Shown here piece by piece: positions 44,795 through 54,742 of a stretch of DNA of 64,000 nt. The stretch's first letter is position 1, and every line of letters begins with the position of its first letter. The position numbers and the translations under genes are program-made. This DNA comes from DATDVD01 sp035290065 (GTDB taxonomy: Bacteria; Pseudomonadota; Gammaproteobacteria; Coxiellales; Coxiellaceae), in NCBI GenBank assembly GCA_035290065.1, contig DATDVD010000032.1:1-64000 (forward strand), given 5' to 3'. A model generated the notes under the pieces. It was not told the DNA's origin. It saw nothing but the letters and a program-made list of their open reading frames with translations, and searched no databases.

Positions 44795-45544
44795 TTAAGT
44801 TACAGAATGTCCCTTGAATCCAATAAAAGCCTGTGAAGCACCCACATCATAAGCATAATTCACCAATATATTATTTAAGATATTTACCCTAGATTCTTCT
44901 CCACACCAAATAGCGTAAGATTGGCCTACTGGAATAGTATTATTTAATAATTGATTGTTTTCAACTAAACAATTTTTAGATCCTATACCAATCAAAATAC
45001 CAACATATTCCAATTTTAAATCGGAATTTTCATTTGAAATAAAGAGATTTTTTATAATATTGTGTTTTATGATTACTTTATCAGCATTAATATTCATTCC
45101 TATAAGATAATTATCTTCGGCTTTTCTATTTTGAAAGGCCATGTTAGAAATTATGTTATTTTCAATATAAATATTTTCTCCCGCCGCACAGATTCCAATA
45201 TAACGCGAGGCTTCAAAGTTGCAATTTTCCACATGAAGAATTTTACTTTTTATTGCGTGTAAACCGTAATAAAAACCTATCACTTTGGCATTGATAATTT
45301 TTACATTTTTAGATACTTTAATAAAAATTCCAAAATTAACCGTTTCTTTTCCTCCCGTAAAATGAAGGCCATTTCCCTGGAAATCGAGCACCACATTATC
45401 GGATATAATCCTGATACCATAAGGTTTTTTTTTAAATGATTTGTCGTCTAGATAAATATCTTTATCTAAATAATAATGCCCAGGTTTTGATATTTTTCGA
45501 TTAGTAGAAATCAATAATTTCTTTTTGCCACAAACTTCAGTCAT
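44795..45544 (-). CDS. Right-handed beta-helix (NosD/pectate-lyase-like) protein
   Basis: 249 residues with regular short Asn/Ile/Val-rich coils (VIIKHNIIKNL, CLVENNQLLNNT, VNILNNILVNYAY) typical of parallel beta-helix proteins. No signal peptide, so it is presumably cytoplasmic. Could be an epimerase- or lyase-like sugar enzyme; the catalytic residues are not identifiable. It overlaps the neuD-like gene by 4 bp. Confidence 0.7.
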   Translation of the reverse strand: MTEVCGKKKLLISTNRKISKPGHYYLDKDIYLDDKSFKKKPYGIRIISDNVVLDFQGNGLHFTGGKETVNFGIFIKVSKNVKIINAKVIGFYYGLHAIKSKILHVENCNFEASRYIGICAAGENIYIENNIISNMAFQNRKAEDNYLIGMNINADKVIIKHNIIKNLFISNENSDLKLEYVGILIGIGSKNCLVENNQLLNNTIPVGQSYAIWCGEESRVNILNNILVNYAYDVGASQAFIGFKGHSVT

Positions 45545-46206
45545 GCTATCACCCTTGCTGGTATTCCAAAAGCACGTTTTTTCTCTGGGATATTATGGAT
45601 AACTACGGCACCTGCTCCAATAACTGCATGACAAGCTATTCTTTTATTGGGGACTACTGTGGAACTCATACCCATCATCACTAATTCTTCTACAATCACC
45701 CCACCTCCTAAAGTAACATTCGGAGAAATATTAACAAAATCTTTAATACAACAATCATGCTCAATTGTGGCATGAGTATTAATAATACAGTGATCTCCTA
45801 TAACAGCTGATGCATTCACAACAGCACCCGGCATAACCACAGTACCTTCCCCAATACGAGCTGTGCTGGCAACATAAGCACTAGGATGTATGGCTTGGAT
45901 AAAGGAAAAGTAAGGAAACCTTCTTTTAATATCATTCACTAACCGATATCGTTGGTGGCAATCACCTATCGCTACCATTCCTTTTGCTTCTTTATATTTC
46001 GTGATTATTTTTTCTAATTCATAATCACTGCCCAACACTTCAATAGCATGAAATAACGAGCCTGTCTTTAATGCAATATCAACAATTCCAACCACGCGAA
46101 ATAATGCAGCTTGGCTGTTTAAAATATCAATCACTACCTTAGCCTGTCCACCTGAACCAAAAAGTAATACAGGAATGGCTGACGCAGATTGTATATCAAA
46201 GGGCAT
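45541..46206 (-). CDS. neuD: NeuD-like sugar O/N-acetyltransferase
   Basis: 221 residues. An N-terminal Rossmann-like region (VLLFGSGGQAKVVIDIL) is followed by left-handed beta-helix hexapeptides (IGEGTVVMPGAVVNASAVIG, INTHATIEHDCCI). This matches the NeuD/PglD family of acetyl-CoA dependent acetyltransferases acting on nonulosonic acids or UDP-amino sugars. It may serve as the missing LegH-type N-acetyltransferase. Overlaps hisH by 11 bp. Confidence 0.88.
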   Translation of the reverse strand: MPFDIQSASAIPVLLFGSGGQAKVVIDILNSQAALFRVVGIVDIALKTGSLFHAIEVLGSDYELEKIITKYKEAKGMVAIGDCHQRYRLVNDIKRRFPYFSFIQAIHPSAYVASTARIGEGTVVMPGAVVNASAVIGDHCIINTHATIEHDCCIKDFVNISPNVTLGGGVIVEELVMMGMSSTVVPNKRIACHAVIGAGAVVIHNIPEKKRAFGIPARVIA

Positions 46207-46825
46207 AATTTCCTTCCGTCATTAAAGCATTTAATAATCTCAACCCTGATTTTCCGCTTTTTTCAGGGTGAAATTGAAGGCCATAAATATTTTGCTTTCT
46301 TACCATCGCTGTTATACGTAGACCATTATACCAACAATATGCTACTTCATCTTGTTGATTTTCACATGCAAATGCATAGGAATGCATAAAATAATAACTG
46401 CTATCATTGACTCTTTCTGAGTGGCCTTGACTATCTTGATAGAGCATTTGCCAAGCCATATGGGGAATTTTTAGTGAAATAGAGTTAAAATGTCTCAAAT
46501 GCTGTACACGTCCTGGAATTAAGCCAAGCCCTTTATGGCTTCCAAATTCGTGTCCCTCATTTGCCAATAAATGCATGCCTAAACAAATGCCCATTAACAT
46601 TTTCTGGTTATTCACGTGGCTTAAAATAGCTGGAATAAAGCCGCGCTGCGCCAACGCATGCATACTATCTCCAAAAGCTCCTACACCCGGTAAAACAATA
46701 CAGTGGGCATTTTCAAGTTGCTTAGGTTGATGACACACCGTTACGGTCACGCCTATGTGTTGAAGCGCCTGAGTTAAGCTAAAAAAATTACCCATTCCAT
46801 AATCAATAATGTGTGCTGTTTTCAT
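46196..46825 (-). CDS. hisH: HisH-type glutamine amidotransferase of glycan pathway
   Basis: 209 residues, class I glutaminase. The nucleophile Cys is in MGICLGMHLL, with His and Glu in GLQFHPEKSG. It overlaps the hisF start by 23 bp. No other histidine genes are near. With HisF and the WbpG-like gene it fits the ammonia-supplying pair used for acetamidino sugar formation in O-antigens rather than histidine synthesis. Confidence 0.9.
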   Translation of the reverse strand: MKTAHIIDYGMGNFFSLTQALQHIGVTVTVCHQPKQLENAHCIVLPGVGAFGDSMHALAQRGFIPAILSHVNNQKMLMGICLGMHLLANEGHEFGSHKGLGLIPGRVQHLRHFNSISLKIPHMAWQMLYQDSQGHSERVNDSSYYFMHSYAFACENQQDEVAYCWYNGLRITAMVRKQNIYGLQFHPEKSGKSGLRLLNALMTEGNYAL

Positions 46826-47588
46826 ACGCCACTTCTCTGACTAAATAACCTTGTTGAATCAAATGGTGTTTAACATCCATCACGGATAAAACGTTATAAT
46901 GGAATCGGTGAGCAATCGCAACCCCATCAGCATCCCCTTGTTGAATAACATCGGACGCATCGCTTAAGGAGCCCATACCTCCACTGGCAATCACAGGAAT
47001 ACTCACAACCTGGGTAACTGCTTTTACGAGCTCGATATCAAATCCCTGACAGAGTCCCTCTCGATCAACGGAGGTTAATAAAATTTCTCCCGCGCCTAAG
47101 GATTCCGCTTCTTTTGCCCATTCTACTACATCACGTCCCGTTTTATTACGTCCTCCGTCGGTATAGACCTCCCATTGCCTATCTCCTTTTTGTTTCGCTT
47201 CAATGGATAACACCGTGCTTTGCGAACCAAATCGCTTTGCAACCTCTGCAATAAAGGCGGGTGATTGTATTGCAGCGGTATTAATAGCCACTTTATCAGC
47301 GCCTGCACGCAATATACTGTCTACATCCTCTAAAGATCGGATACCACCACCTACTGTTATGGGTACAAATATAGCTTTGGCTGTTTCAGCAATTAAAGAG
47401 TTTAAACTGTTTCGACCATACAAAGTAGCCACAACATCCATATAAATAATTTCATCGATTCCCCTTTCATAATATCGCCTAGCAAATTCACGAGGGTCAC
47501 CCACGACTCGAACACCTTCTAAATTCATAGGCTTAATTAAGTTAGGCACTTTAATATCTAAGCGTGCAATCACGCGAATATTTTTCAT
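46803..47588 (-). CDS. hisF: HisF-type cyclase subunit homologue of glycan pathway
   Basis: 261 residues, TIM barrel with RVIARLDIK at the start, ITVGGGIRS, and VIASGGMGS. The second catalytic Asp of true HisF (IDAK) is Glu here (SIEAK), which argues for the polysaccharide-type HisF. It would conduct ammonia from HisH to the WbpG-like amidotransferase encoded at 57984. It starts 22 bp after the oxidoreductase gene. Confidence 0.9.
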   Translation of the reverse strand: MKNIRVIARLDIKVPNLIKPMNLEGVRVVGDPREFARRYYERGIDEIIYMDVVATLYGRNSLNSLIAETAKAIFVPITVGGGIRSLEDVDSILRAGADKVAINTAAIQSPAFIAEVAKRFGSQSTVLSIEAKQKGDRQWEVYTDGGRNKTGRDVVEWAKEAESLGAGEILLTSVDREGLCQGFDIELVKAVTQVVSIPVIASGGMGSLSDASDVIQQGDADGVAIAHRFHYNVLSVMDVKHHLIQQGYLVREVAYENSTHY

Positions 47589-47610
47589 TATTTTTTATAA
47601 TATTAATGAA

Positions 47611-48555
47611 TTAAACACCAAACATATTGTGAATCAATTGCATTGTACGCATGCTCTCTTTTAGAGTAATCGCCCTGCTTTCTTGGCCCCGTATTTTATT
47701 AATCACTTCTCTGGCTTGATGATAAAATCCAGGCTTAAATTGTTTATCACATTCATCCATGGGGATATCTACGCGCTGCCTTTCTCCTTTTTTCTGGAGA
47801 GAAGCAATCTCCAGTGGCTGTAACATCCACCGTTTTGTAGGCGTATTGACACTGCAAGCCCACGGACCTGGCCCTTGCCAATGGCCCTCATATAAAGCAT
47901 GGTCTCCACTATCAAACTCAATGTGCACAAGCATTACATCCGTTTGCTCGCCTTTCCAAGGTTTAATAGGTTCTATTCGGCTGATTTGACCTCGAGCAAA
48001 TGCCAGAATCAGATCAATCGTGTGAATAGAATTAGCATACATAAATTTTTCAACCACACACGCAGGATGTCCATACTGATAAGCTTCAGAAAAATTTTGT
48101 TGATCCTGTATGTGAATATAACGCGATCCTGCTGAAGAATTTAAATCTTCCATTATCGATCTCACACTTGAATAAAAACGTCGATTAAGTCCTACATATA
48201 CTTGGGCGTTGGATCGAAGGGCTGCTGCTGCAATATCCATGGCATCTACATAATCATAACCTGCAGGTTTTTCCATTAGAACCAACCAGGGGTATTGAAA
48301 ACATTGTTTGGCCACACAATTCGCTTCTACTTCAGGAACAGCGATAATAACAACATCAGCTCTCGTTCGATGATATAATTCTTCAATAGAATTGTACACA
48401 TGTTCAACTTCAAATATTTTCTGCAACGCAAGGGAACGTTCTTTGGTGCGGCTGTGAATACCCGCTATTTTAACACCCTCCAGTGCAGAAAAAGCTTTTA
48501 GATGCTCTTTTCCCATAGAGCCTGCGCCCACTAATGCTACTTTTACATTTTTCAT
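47611..48555 (-). CDS. Gfo/Idh/MocA family oxidoreductase
   Basis: 314 residues. Rossmann motif VALVGAGSMGKEHLKAF, VVIIAVPE, and the EKPAGYD segment with the catalytic Lys are typical of NAD(P)-dependent sugar dehydrogenases. Similar enzymes (PtmF-like) occur in legionaminic acid loci. A second, more divergent member lies at 60118. Confidence 0.88.
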   Translation of the reverse strand: MKNVKVALVGAGSMGKEHLKAFSALEGVKIAGIHSRTKERSLALQKIFEVEHVYNSIEELYHRTRADVVIIAVPEVEANCVAKQCFQYPWLVLMEKPAGYDYVDAMDIAAAALRSNAQVYVGLNRRFYSSVRSIMEDLNSSAGSRYIHIQDQQNFSEAYQYGHPACVVEKFMYANSIHTIDLILAFARGQISRIEPIKPWKGEQTDVMLVHIEFDSGDHALYEGHWQGPGPWACSVNTPTKRWMLQPLEIASLQKKGERQRVDIPMDECDKQFKPGFYHQAREVINKIRGQESRAITLKESMRTMQLIHNMFGV

Positions 48556-48566
48556 AGAATACCTTA

Positions 48567-50099
48567 TTAAACAGCTGTTCTTTTTACTTTCTTCAAGTTA
48601 CACAGTTTTTGAACCAAATGATTAATGCGTTCTGATGATTTTCCATCCAAATATCCCCACTTATTTTTTTCTTTATGGGCCAATGCCTGCAGCTCTCTCA
48701 ATTTTACTTCATTTTTTATAGAATAAACAGCCAAAATAAATTCCTCTTTTGTATTGGCGTGCAACACGCTTGGCACATTTTTATAGTCTGTGTATTGGTA
48801 ATAAAAAACATCATAGTTAATAACAGGCAATCCGCATGCAATAGCCCAGCGTATGGTGGCGGAAGCAAAAGCTAAATACACATCGGCTACACTTACCAGA
48901 AGATCTGTCGGCATTAATGTGGGAAGAATACCCTGCTTTTCAAAAAGTTTACTTAATTCCAGGTAATTCGGGTGAGGACGAAAAATAATATGGTATTGCT
49001 CTTTTAAACAAGAAAGTGTTTCCACAATAAAACTGACAAAACCAAAAATATCTTGGAAATCAAATCGAGGAACTATAGCTGATAACTGGTTAGGAAATCC
49101 ACCTATAAAAAAAAGAGGTTTGTCGGGAGGAAGATTTAATTGATAATAAATTTTTTCTCGTTCGCGGATTTTATTCAAAGAATAGCGGGCTAAATAATCA
49201 TCATAGAGAGCCCCTACCACTTGCATTTTGGATTTAGGAATTCCTGCCTTTAAATAATATTCATACATCTTTTCACTTTCGACAGCAATGAGATTAGCAT
49301 ATCCACTATTCATCATCCAAGGATCAGGTGGAACGGTACGCGTGAGGAGGTGGCCATATACATACGGTGCCGGCAATCTTAACACAGAATGCCCTTCTTT
49401 TTTCATTATCCATTTACGAAAAATAAAACCAGTTAATTTATTGGAAAATAATTGCAGGCTGTAATGAGGTTGGTTTTTTAAAGATTGGAACGCTTCTTCT
49501 TGATTGGCAATAGTATAAGGCAAGATTAAACTGGGAATATTATAATGATGGCCAGCAGCTATCATTACTGGCGTAACCAATCCAACAATGTCTTCAGGGA
49601 GGATAATAATATTAATGTTTAAATGAGAGAGTAATTTCCTGTAATTTTTTCTATTTTTAAAAAATAATGCGATAATGAAAAATAAAGATTTTATTAATCT
49701 AACTCTTTTCTTAATTATATTCTTAATTCTATATTTAAATTTTTCTAAAGCAGAAATAAAAACGATCATTTTAAAGCGTTTCAAGAAAAAATATAATTTT
49801 GAATTTTTTATAAAAAAACGTTTATTTTTCTTTTTATTTTTCTTTTTCTGGGTTTTAAAATAATTTTTTTCCGAAAATTCTTCTATAAATCCATCTATTT
49901 GGATAAAAATTTTTATTAGTGATTTTTCTATTAATATCTTTTTTAATACTAGCGAAAAAACATTATCATTATAGGGACTGAAAACGCAAAGCATAAAACA
50001 TTCATATCCTTCGGAAGTAAAAAATTCTACAGCCCTTTTGATTTCATAAAAATCAGAAGGCCTCTGCGTAACAAATAAGATTCTTTTTCGATTAAACAC
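48567..50099 (-). CDS. GT-B-like surface carbohydrate protein (family A, copy 2), Lys-rich insert
   Basis: 510 residues, homologous in its C-terminal half to the protein at 42227 (shared IAVESEKMYEYYL and IRWAIACGLPVINYD). Residues about 75-165 form an extremely Lys/Phe/Ile-rich stretch (TQKKKNKKKNKRFF and following) encoded by nearly pure A/T sequence, absent from the paralogue; it may be a basic membrane-associating region. Named function unknown. Overlaps the upstream gene by 8 bp. Confidence 0.7.
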   Translation of the reverse strand: MFNRKRILFVTQRPSDFYEIKRAVEFFTSEGYECFMLCVFSPYNDNVFSLVLKKILIEKSLIKIFIQIDGFIEEFSEKNYFKTQKKKNKKKNKRFFIKNSKLYFFLKRFKMIVFISALEKFKYRIKNIIKKRVRLIKSLFFIIALFFKNRKNYRKLLSHLNINIIILPEDIVGLVTPVMIAAGHHYNIPSLILPYTIANQEEAFQSLKNQPHYSLQLFSNKLTGFIFRKWIMKKEGHSVLRLPAPYVYGHLLTRTVPPDPWMMNSGYANLIAVESEKMYEYYLKAGIPKSKMQVVGALYDDYLARYSLNKIREREKIYYQLNLPPDKPLFFIGGFPNQLSAIVPRFDFQDIFGFVSFIVETLSCLKEQYHIIFRPHPNYLELSKLFEKQGILPTLMPTDLLVSVADVYLAFASATIRWAIACGLPVINYDVFYYQYTDYKNVPSVLHANTKEEFILAVYSIKNEVKLRELQALAHKEKNKWGYLDGKSSERINHLVQKLCNLKKVKRTAV

Positions 50100-51522
50100 T
50101 ATAAAATGATTCCGAGATTTCGCGCAAATTTTCTTGCAATGCCAAATAACGTTGTTCTTGGGCTAAGTACTTTAAATAGTCATATAGTGCAATAGGATCA
50201 CAAAAATGGGGTATCCATTTTTTTAATTGTTCTAAATGATATATCTCACAAAATCCACCATCCTCTTTTTCTCCAATACTAATTGCTGGTATTTGTAACG
50301 CTACGGCTTCTATCATCATAAGCGAGCTAAAACCTATCACAATATGGGCATCTAATAAAGATAAATAGGAATTAGCTTTAAGAGGCAACACATAACAACT
50401 TCTAGGAAAATCAACTGATAATTTTTCATAACAAGACGACATTCTCCATTCGGTCGGATGAATTTTAATTATTACTTTGAATAAATTTTCCTTCTTTTTT
50501 GCCTGATAGTCTAACAAGGCTTTTAAAAAGTAGATGCCTTTACTTCTTACATGATTTTGAGTCGGGAACAATAAAATGATAGGTTGATATAAACGAGAAG
50601 GACGATTTTTTAATCGTCTATAAAAATTTATTTCTGAATGTGCAATGACTTTTATTTCACTTTCATGCCAGAATCCATTCGAAAGAAGAATGTCCTTCCA
50701 GGCACTTCCATAAACTAGAATTTGATCTGAAACGGGCATGTAAGACTTTAGTTTTCTAGCTGTTGATTTCCATGAATAATCGACATCATCAGGTCCAAAC
50801 ATGCCATGTTGTATCTCCACTACTGGTATTTTTAATAATTTTGCTGCGGCTACTTCTCCTGGCTTTGCATCAGGATCTTGAATGAATAATTTTATTGCCT
50901 GCGTACGTCTAAAAAGATATTTGTAAAAATTATATTTTAGAAAAAAAATGGATAAATTAATGGAGCATTTTTTAAATATAGGGCCCATCAAATCCTCTGG
51001 AAAATAATTTTTAATTTCTTGGCACAACTTAAAAGTTGTATCTCGAATAGGCTTATTTTTTGATATTAAAATCGAAAAAAGAAAAAAAACATTTCCTACA
51101 TAAGACTCATATAAGGTATTCTTTTTCAATTTCTTATTTTTTACATCCCCCCATTCATAGAGAATCTTCAAAGCCTCATTCTCATATTCGTTTAACAATA
51201 CTTCGAAAATCCTATCAATTTTTTCCCTTCCGTTTCCATCTTTTGGCGAATAAACAAAAATATACTTGGATTTTGAACAAAAGAAAATAAAAAGGAGGTT
51301 AACACATCCTTTGAAGCATCCAATAAATTTATTTAATAAATTACTTCTTTTTTTATATTCATTTCTGGTTTTATAAGTAAGAAGAAAAGACCATAATTCA
51401 CCCTTTATTATCGGCCACGCTAGCCATGAGTCAAAATAAGTATTCAAAATCTTTTCATTTCTATCTAAAGACAGAAATATGTCATTTAAACGTCTGTGTG
51501 TTAATTGCTCCATAGAAATCAA
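50092..51522 (-). CDS. Capsule-synthesis-like GT-B protein
   Basis: 476 residues. The core IPVVEIQHGMFGPDD, VYGSAWKDILL, VIIKIHPTE and HIVIGFSSLMMIEAVALQIPAISIG follows the QHG...HP...S-S pattern of capsule polymerase and CDP-glycerol-transferase-like GT-B enzymes. The N-terminal third is rich in Lys, Ile and Phe, like its neighbours. The donor sugar is unknown. Part of a set of three adjacent GT-B-like genes. Confidence 0.68.
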   Translation of the reverse strand: MISMEQLTHRRLNDIFLSLDRNEKILNTYFDSWLAWPIIKGELWSFLLTYKTRNEYKKRSNLLNKFIGCFKGCVNLLFIFFCSKSKYIFVYSPKDGNGREKIDRIFEVLLNEYENEALKILYEWGDVKNKKLKKNTLYESYVGNVFFLFSILISKNKPIRDTTFKLCQEIKNYFPEDLMGPIFKKCSINLSIFFLKYNFYKYLFRRTQAIKLFIQDPDAKPGEVAAAKLLKIPVVEIQHGMFGPDDVDYSWKSTARKLKSYMPVSDQILVYGSAWKDILLSNGFWHESEIKVIAHSEINFYRRLKNRPSRLYQPIILLFPTQNHVRSKGIYFLKALLDYQAKKKENLFKVIIKIHPTEWRMSSCYEKLSVDFPRSCYVLPLKANSYLSLLDAHIVIGFSSLMMIEAVALQIPAISIGEKEDGGFCEIYHLEQLKKWIPHFCDPIALYDYLKYLAQEQRYLALQENLREISESFYSV

Positions 51523-51525
51523 GAA

Positions 51526-52650
51526 TTAAACCTTTTGAGTTATTTTTTCATGAATGAAATTAACTATTTTTTCGGATGCCTTAGTTGGGTCCATAAGTTG
51601 CTTACTAGCCTTCCACACTTGATCACGTCCTTCTGATGACATGGCAAAATCCAATACAGTCTCTAACACCTCTTTTTTGTTTACATGTAACGCCAAACCT
51701 AATTTTACATAAGGTGTTGTATCAATATGGGCTACATTCTCACAATAAATATGGATTTCTGAATTAAATAACAAATTAATTGGTACAACGAAAGGGGTTT
51801 TAGAAAAATAATTTATGTAACTTGCATCATAGCTACAATTTGAAAAAGGACTACAGATAACATCACACATAGAAAAAGCATCTTCTGGTGTAATATCTTT
51901 CAAAAAAATAGGATTTATGTCTTGTTCCTCAAACCATTTTTTTGTGCAATTAGCATCTGATATGGATTCTCTTGGATGAGGACGATAAGCAATATTTATT
52001 GCATTAGTGCTAATTTTTTTAAAAGTTTGAATTAAACTTTTTACCGTGTCCTCATATCCTTTTAAATTGTGTAATGCCTGCCCAAAATACCCAATGACAG
52101 GTTTTTTTTCATCTAATTTCAGAGCAATTCTGTTATTTTTTCTACGGTTGGCGAAATCAATCGTACTATATTTGAAATATTTTGGAGCACCTAGAGCAAA
52201 TGATTTTACTTGGTATCTAGAAGCAATTAAATCAGCAGATAAGGAATCAATACAAAAATAATAATCTGCTTTAGAACCATAAGCAGAATTAATATCGCCC
52301 CAAGAATCTTGCATAACAGATGTTGGAATTTTTCCGTGAGCCGAATATATTATATACTCGTCTATTCCACTGTCTCTAGCAGTAGAGTAGCCGGATAAAA
52401 TAAAATCTGGTATTACTGTATTGATAATTTCTAGACAAAGATTTAACCATTCTTGATCTTTATTTTTACTATTTCTCGAAGGAACGGCATCAATCAAGTT
52501 AGATATCAATCCATTTTTTTGAAAAAAAGAGAAGGCGGGTTCTTGAGCATAGATACAAACCTCATCTTTTCCAATTAATTTAATATATTTAACAATCTCA
52601 ATAATATGAAGCGCAGAACCTACATCTCGAGAAGTCACTAGCAATTTCAT
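51526..52650 (-). CDS. GT-B-like glycan protein
   Basis: 374 residues. An N-terminal lobe with DFILSGYSTARDSGIDEYII, a middle PVIGYFGQALHNLKGYEDTV, IAYRPHPRESISDANC and a C-terminal DVICSPFSNCSYDASYI follow the general layout of the neighbouring GT-B-like proteins. No named family is recognised. The TSRDVGSALHI start suggests a UDP-GlcNAc epimerase-like or sugar-binding Rossmann lobe. Its start overlaps the kinase-like gene by 4 bp. Confidence 0.6.
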   Translation of the reverse strand: MKLLVTSRDVGSALHIIEIVKYIKLIGKDEVCIYAQEPAFSFFQKNGLISNLIDAVPSRNSKNKDQEWLNLCLEIINTVIPDFILSGYSTARDSGIDEYIIYSAHGKIPTSVMQDSWGDINSAYGSKADYYFCIDSLSADLIASRYQVKSFALGAPKYFKYSTIDFANRRKNNRIALKLDEKKPVIGYFGQALHNLKGYEDTVKSLIQTFKKISTNAINIAYRPHPRESISDANCTKKWFEEQDINPIFLKDITPEDAFSMCDVICSPFSNCSYDASYINYFSKTPFVVPINLLFNSEIHIYCENVAHIDTTPYVKLGLALHVNKKEVLETVLDFAMSSEGRDQVWKASKQLMDPTKASEKIVNFIHEKITQKV

Positions 52651-53651
52651 GATGATAATATTCGTTTTAATAAATAATTTTTATCTTTAGCTCTATTCAA
52701 TAAATACAAAAATTTATTCCACTCTTTTGGTTCCGTTCCAATGTTATTCAAATAACAATATGTTAAAACACAAAATGCTTTCAGAGCTAATAAATCTAAG
52801 ATGGAAGAATGCCATTTCAAATACTGATAATACCCACCCGCTTCACGATAAATTTTCAAAAATTCTCTTCCTTTTTGCACAATGATTTCTTTATCAGTGC
52901 ATAGAATCATTATAAAACGTTCAATAATATACCCTAACTCTACTATCACAGGTAAATAACTATGGGCCGTATCTTCAAAGTCAAAAAAAACAAGGCTGTT
53001 TTCAACAAGAAGAACATTACCTGGGTTCAGATCCCCATGTAATGATTGGGCTTGGGCAGTATCTATCCAGCAATCAAAATTATATTGCTTTGCTAAGGCG
53101 ATAACAGCTGGCATATTTTCTCTAAAATGGCATTCACCTTTTATTATTTTTTTTCGAATATATTCTAATTCTTTATAGCGTTGCTCTGTTTTTTCCTGCC
53201 ATTTTTTCGTTTCAGGATGATTCTTCAAAGTGAGATGCAACTGCGCTATTGATTTAGCCAATACGCTAAGATCATTGTTCGATGAAGAAACACGCACTCC
53301 TTCCCAGTAAGGATATACCATAACTAGATAATTTTCTCCTTCGTGCTGAAAAAGTTTTTTTACAATACATGCGCATGCATTGATATTATATTCTTGCAGC
53401 CACTGGGCAATAACATCATGTTCAAGATAGCTGTGGCTATTTTTTTCAGGTATCAGCTTAATATAATGCAGAACATGATTACTATTTTTTAATACCAAAT
53501 GAGCATTATTCGGGAAACTAAATTCTACAGAATAGAGTTGCCCATTAGCATCTAATGCCTTCAACAATGCATTGGATTTTGGAGTATTGACAGCCCATAA
53601 TTTAGGCAAGCCAGGATTTAACTCAATCCACGCAGGATAATTTGCTAGCAT
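52647..53651 (-). CDS. APH-fold sugar/choline-type kinase
   Basis: 334 residues. The phosphotransferase catalytic loop SLHGDLNPGNVLL and the metal-binding FFDFEDTAHSYLP define the aminoglycoside/choline kinase (APH) fold. In a glycan locus it probably phosphorylates a sugar or alcohol rather than conferring drug resistance. The start overlaps the NeuB-like gene by 29 bp. Confidence 0.8.
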   Translation of the reverse strand: MLANYPAWIELNPGLPKLWAVNTPKSNALLKALDANGQLYSVEFSFPNNAHLVLKNSNHVLHYIKLIPEKNSHSYLEHDVIAQWLQEYNINACACIVKKLFQHEGENYLVMVYPYWEGVRVSSSNNDLSVLAKSIAQLHLTLKNHPETKKWQEKTEQRYKELEYIRKKIIKGECHFRENMPAVIALAKQYNFDCWIDTAQAQSLHGDLNPGNVLLVENSLVFFDFEDTAHSYLPVIVELGYIIERFIMILCTDKEIIVQKGREFLKIYREAGGYYQYLKWHSSILDLLALKAFCVLTYCYLNNIGTEPKEWNKFLYLLNRAKDKNYLLKRILSS

Positions 53652-54732
53652 GAGAGTGATAAAGGTGATCCCAAGTTAAAGGCTGATTAGCTTTTATCGG
53701 TTTATTGATACGACATCCTTCGATCATATCCCATTTTTCGACAGGAATACCTAAGCAGGGAAACGCAAAGCGTATGGTCTCATAATTAATTTTATCACCG
53801 GATTTTAAATCTTTTTTAGCTACCAAACACTGACGTTGGGAAGAGCCTATTACTCCTTTGATGGGTTGACTCATATCACGATGATAATTTCCCAATGCTT
53901 GCCACACATCGTATACTTTATGCAGCACGGACTCGAGTTGATCAATGCCCATCGCATGCACAATATCCTGGTCTAATTCATTAGGATCCGTATAAATGCC
54001 TTTTTCCAAGACAACTGCGCCTAGCGCAATGGCTGCATATAACATTTCTACACCTTTATAATGATCAGACAAACCGACGGGAACACCAAAACACTGTTGG
54101 TAAGTTTCCAGAATCCGAAGATTGTGGGCCTCAGGTAAGGCGGGATGACCATCCGGGCTATGCTGCACGATAATTGCCTGACAGCCTGCTTTTCTAGCTG
54201 TATCCACCGCTGTAAACACTTCTGCCAAGGTAGCACGTCCTGTATCAATCACCATCGGAAGGCCCAGTCTCGCCACGTGACGTATTAAAGGAATATGGAC
54301 CACATTCGCTGAAGCAATTTTCAAGCTACTGGCTCCTTGTGCTTTAGCAAAATCAGCTGCTTCAAAATCATAGACAGATACAATAAAAGGAACTTTTGAT
54401 TGCCTTAGGAGTTCAAATAATTGTGCATAATGCTCAAGGCTCATGCATTTCCGTTCTATTAATGCCCGATAATTTTCGACCTTGATATGGCCTTCCTTAT
54501 CACAATAGGTTTCATTTAATGCGCTTGGAATACAAATATCCGAGTTGCTGAGAATTTCGGTTTTTAGTACGGCAGGCTGATGCGATACTTGCGAGAAAAT
54601 TGCAATAATACGCTGTACCAAATCCTTGGCTAACTTTAAATCCCCATTAAAATAACTACCTACTTCTGCAAAAACTAAAGGGGGATGAGCTTCTCCTACT
54701 AGAAATTGTCCGAATGTTATTTCATTTTTCAT
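53623..54732 (-). CDS. Divergent NeuB paralogue with SAF domain
   Basis: 369 residues, NeuB barrel plus C-terminal SAF domain (LVAKKDLKSGDKI). It keeps PLVFAEVGSYFNGD, SLKIASANV and GLSDHYKG. The second metal-ligand segment is changed: EKHFT of normal NeuB is EKGIY, and the GPDHxxS loop is ELDQDIVHAM. It therefore probably has another substrate or chemistry. It is grouped with its own CMP-transferase and methyltransferase, apart from the canonical neuB at 38056. Confidence 0.8.
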   Translation of the reverse strand: MKNEITFGQFLVGEAHPPLVFAEVGSYFNGDLKLAKDLVQRIIAIFSQVSHQPAVLKTEILSNSDICIPSALNETYCDKEGHIKVENYRALIERKCMSLEHYAQLFELLRQSKVPFIVSVYDFEAADFAKAQGASSLKIASANVVHIPLIRHVARLGLPMVIDTGRATLAEVFTAVDTARKAGCQAIIVQHSPDGHPALPEAHNLRILETYQQCFGVPVGLSDHYKGVEMLYAAIALGAVVLEKGIYTDPNELDQDIVHAMGIDQLESVLHKVYDVWQALGNYHRDMSQPIKGVIGSSQRQCLVAKKDLKSGDKINYETIRFAFPCLGIPVEKWDMIEGCRINKPIKANQPLTWDHLYHSHASKLSCVD

Positions 54733-54742
54733 AGTATTGACC

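Noticed and set aside
46196..47588. Histidine biosynthesis operon fragment
   Set aside because: HisH and HisF stand alone among sugar genes, and HisF has Glu in place of a catalytic Asp; a WbpG-like partner is present, so amidination of a sugar is the better reading.
52647..53651. Aminoglycoside resistance gene
   Set aside because: Only the general APH fold is shared; the gene is embedded in a glycan operon.
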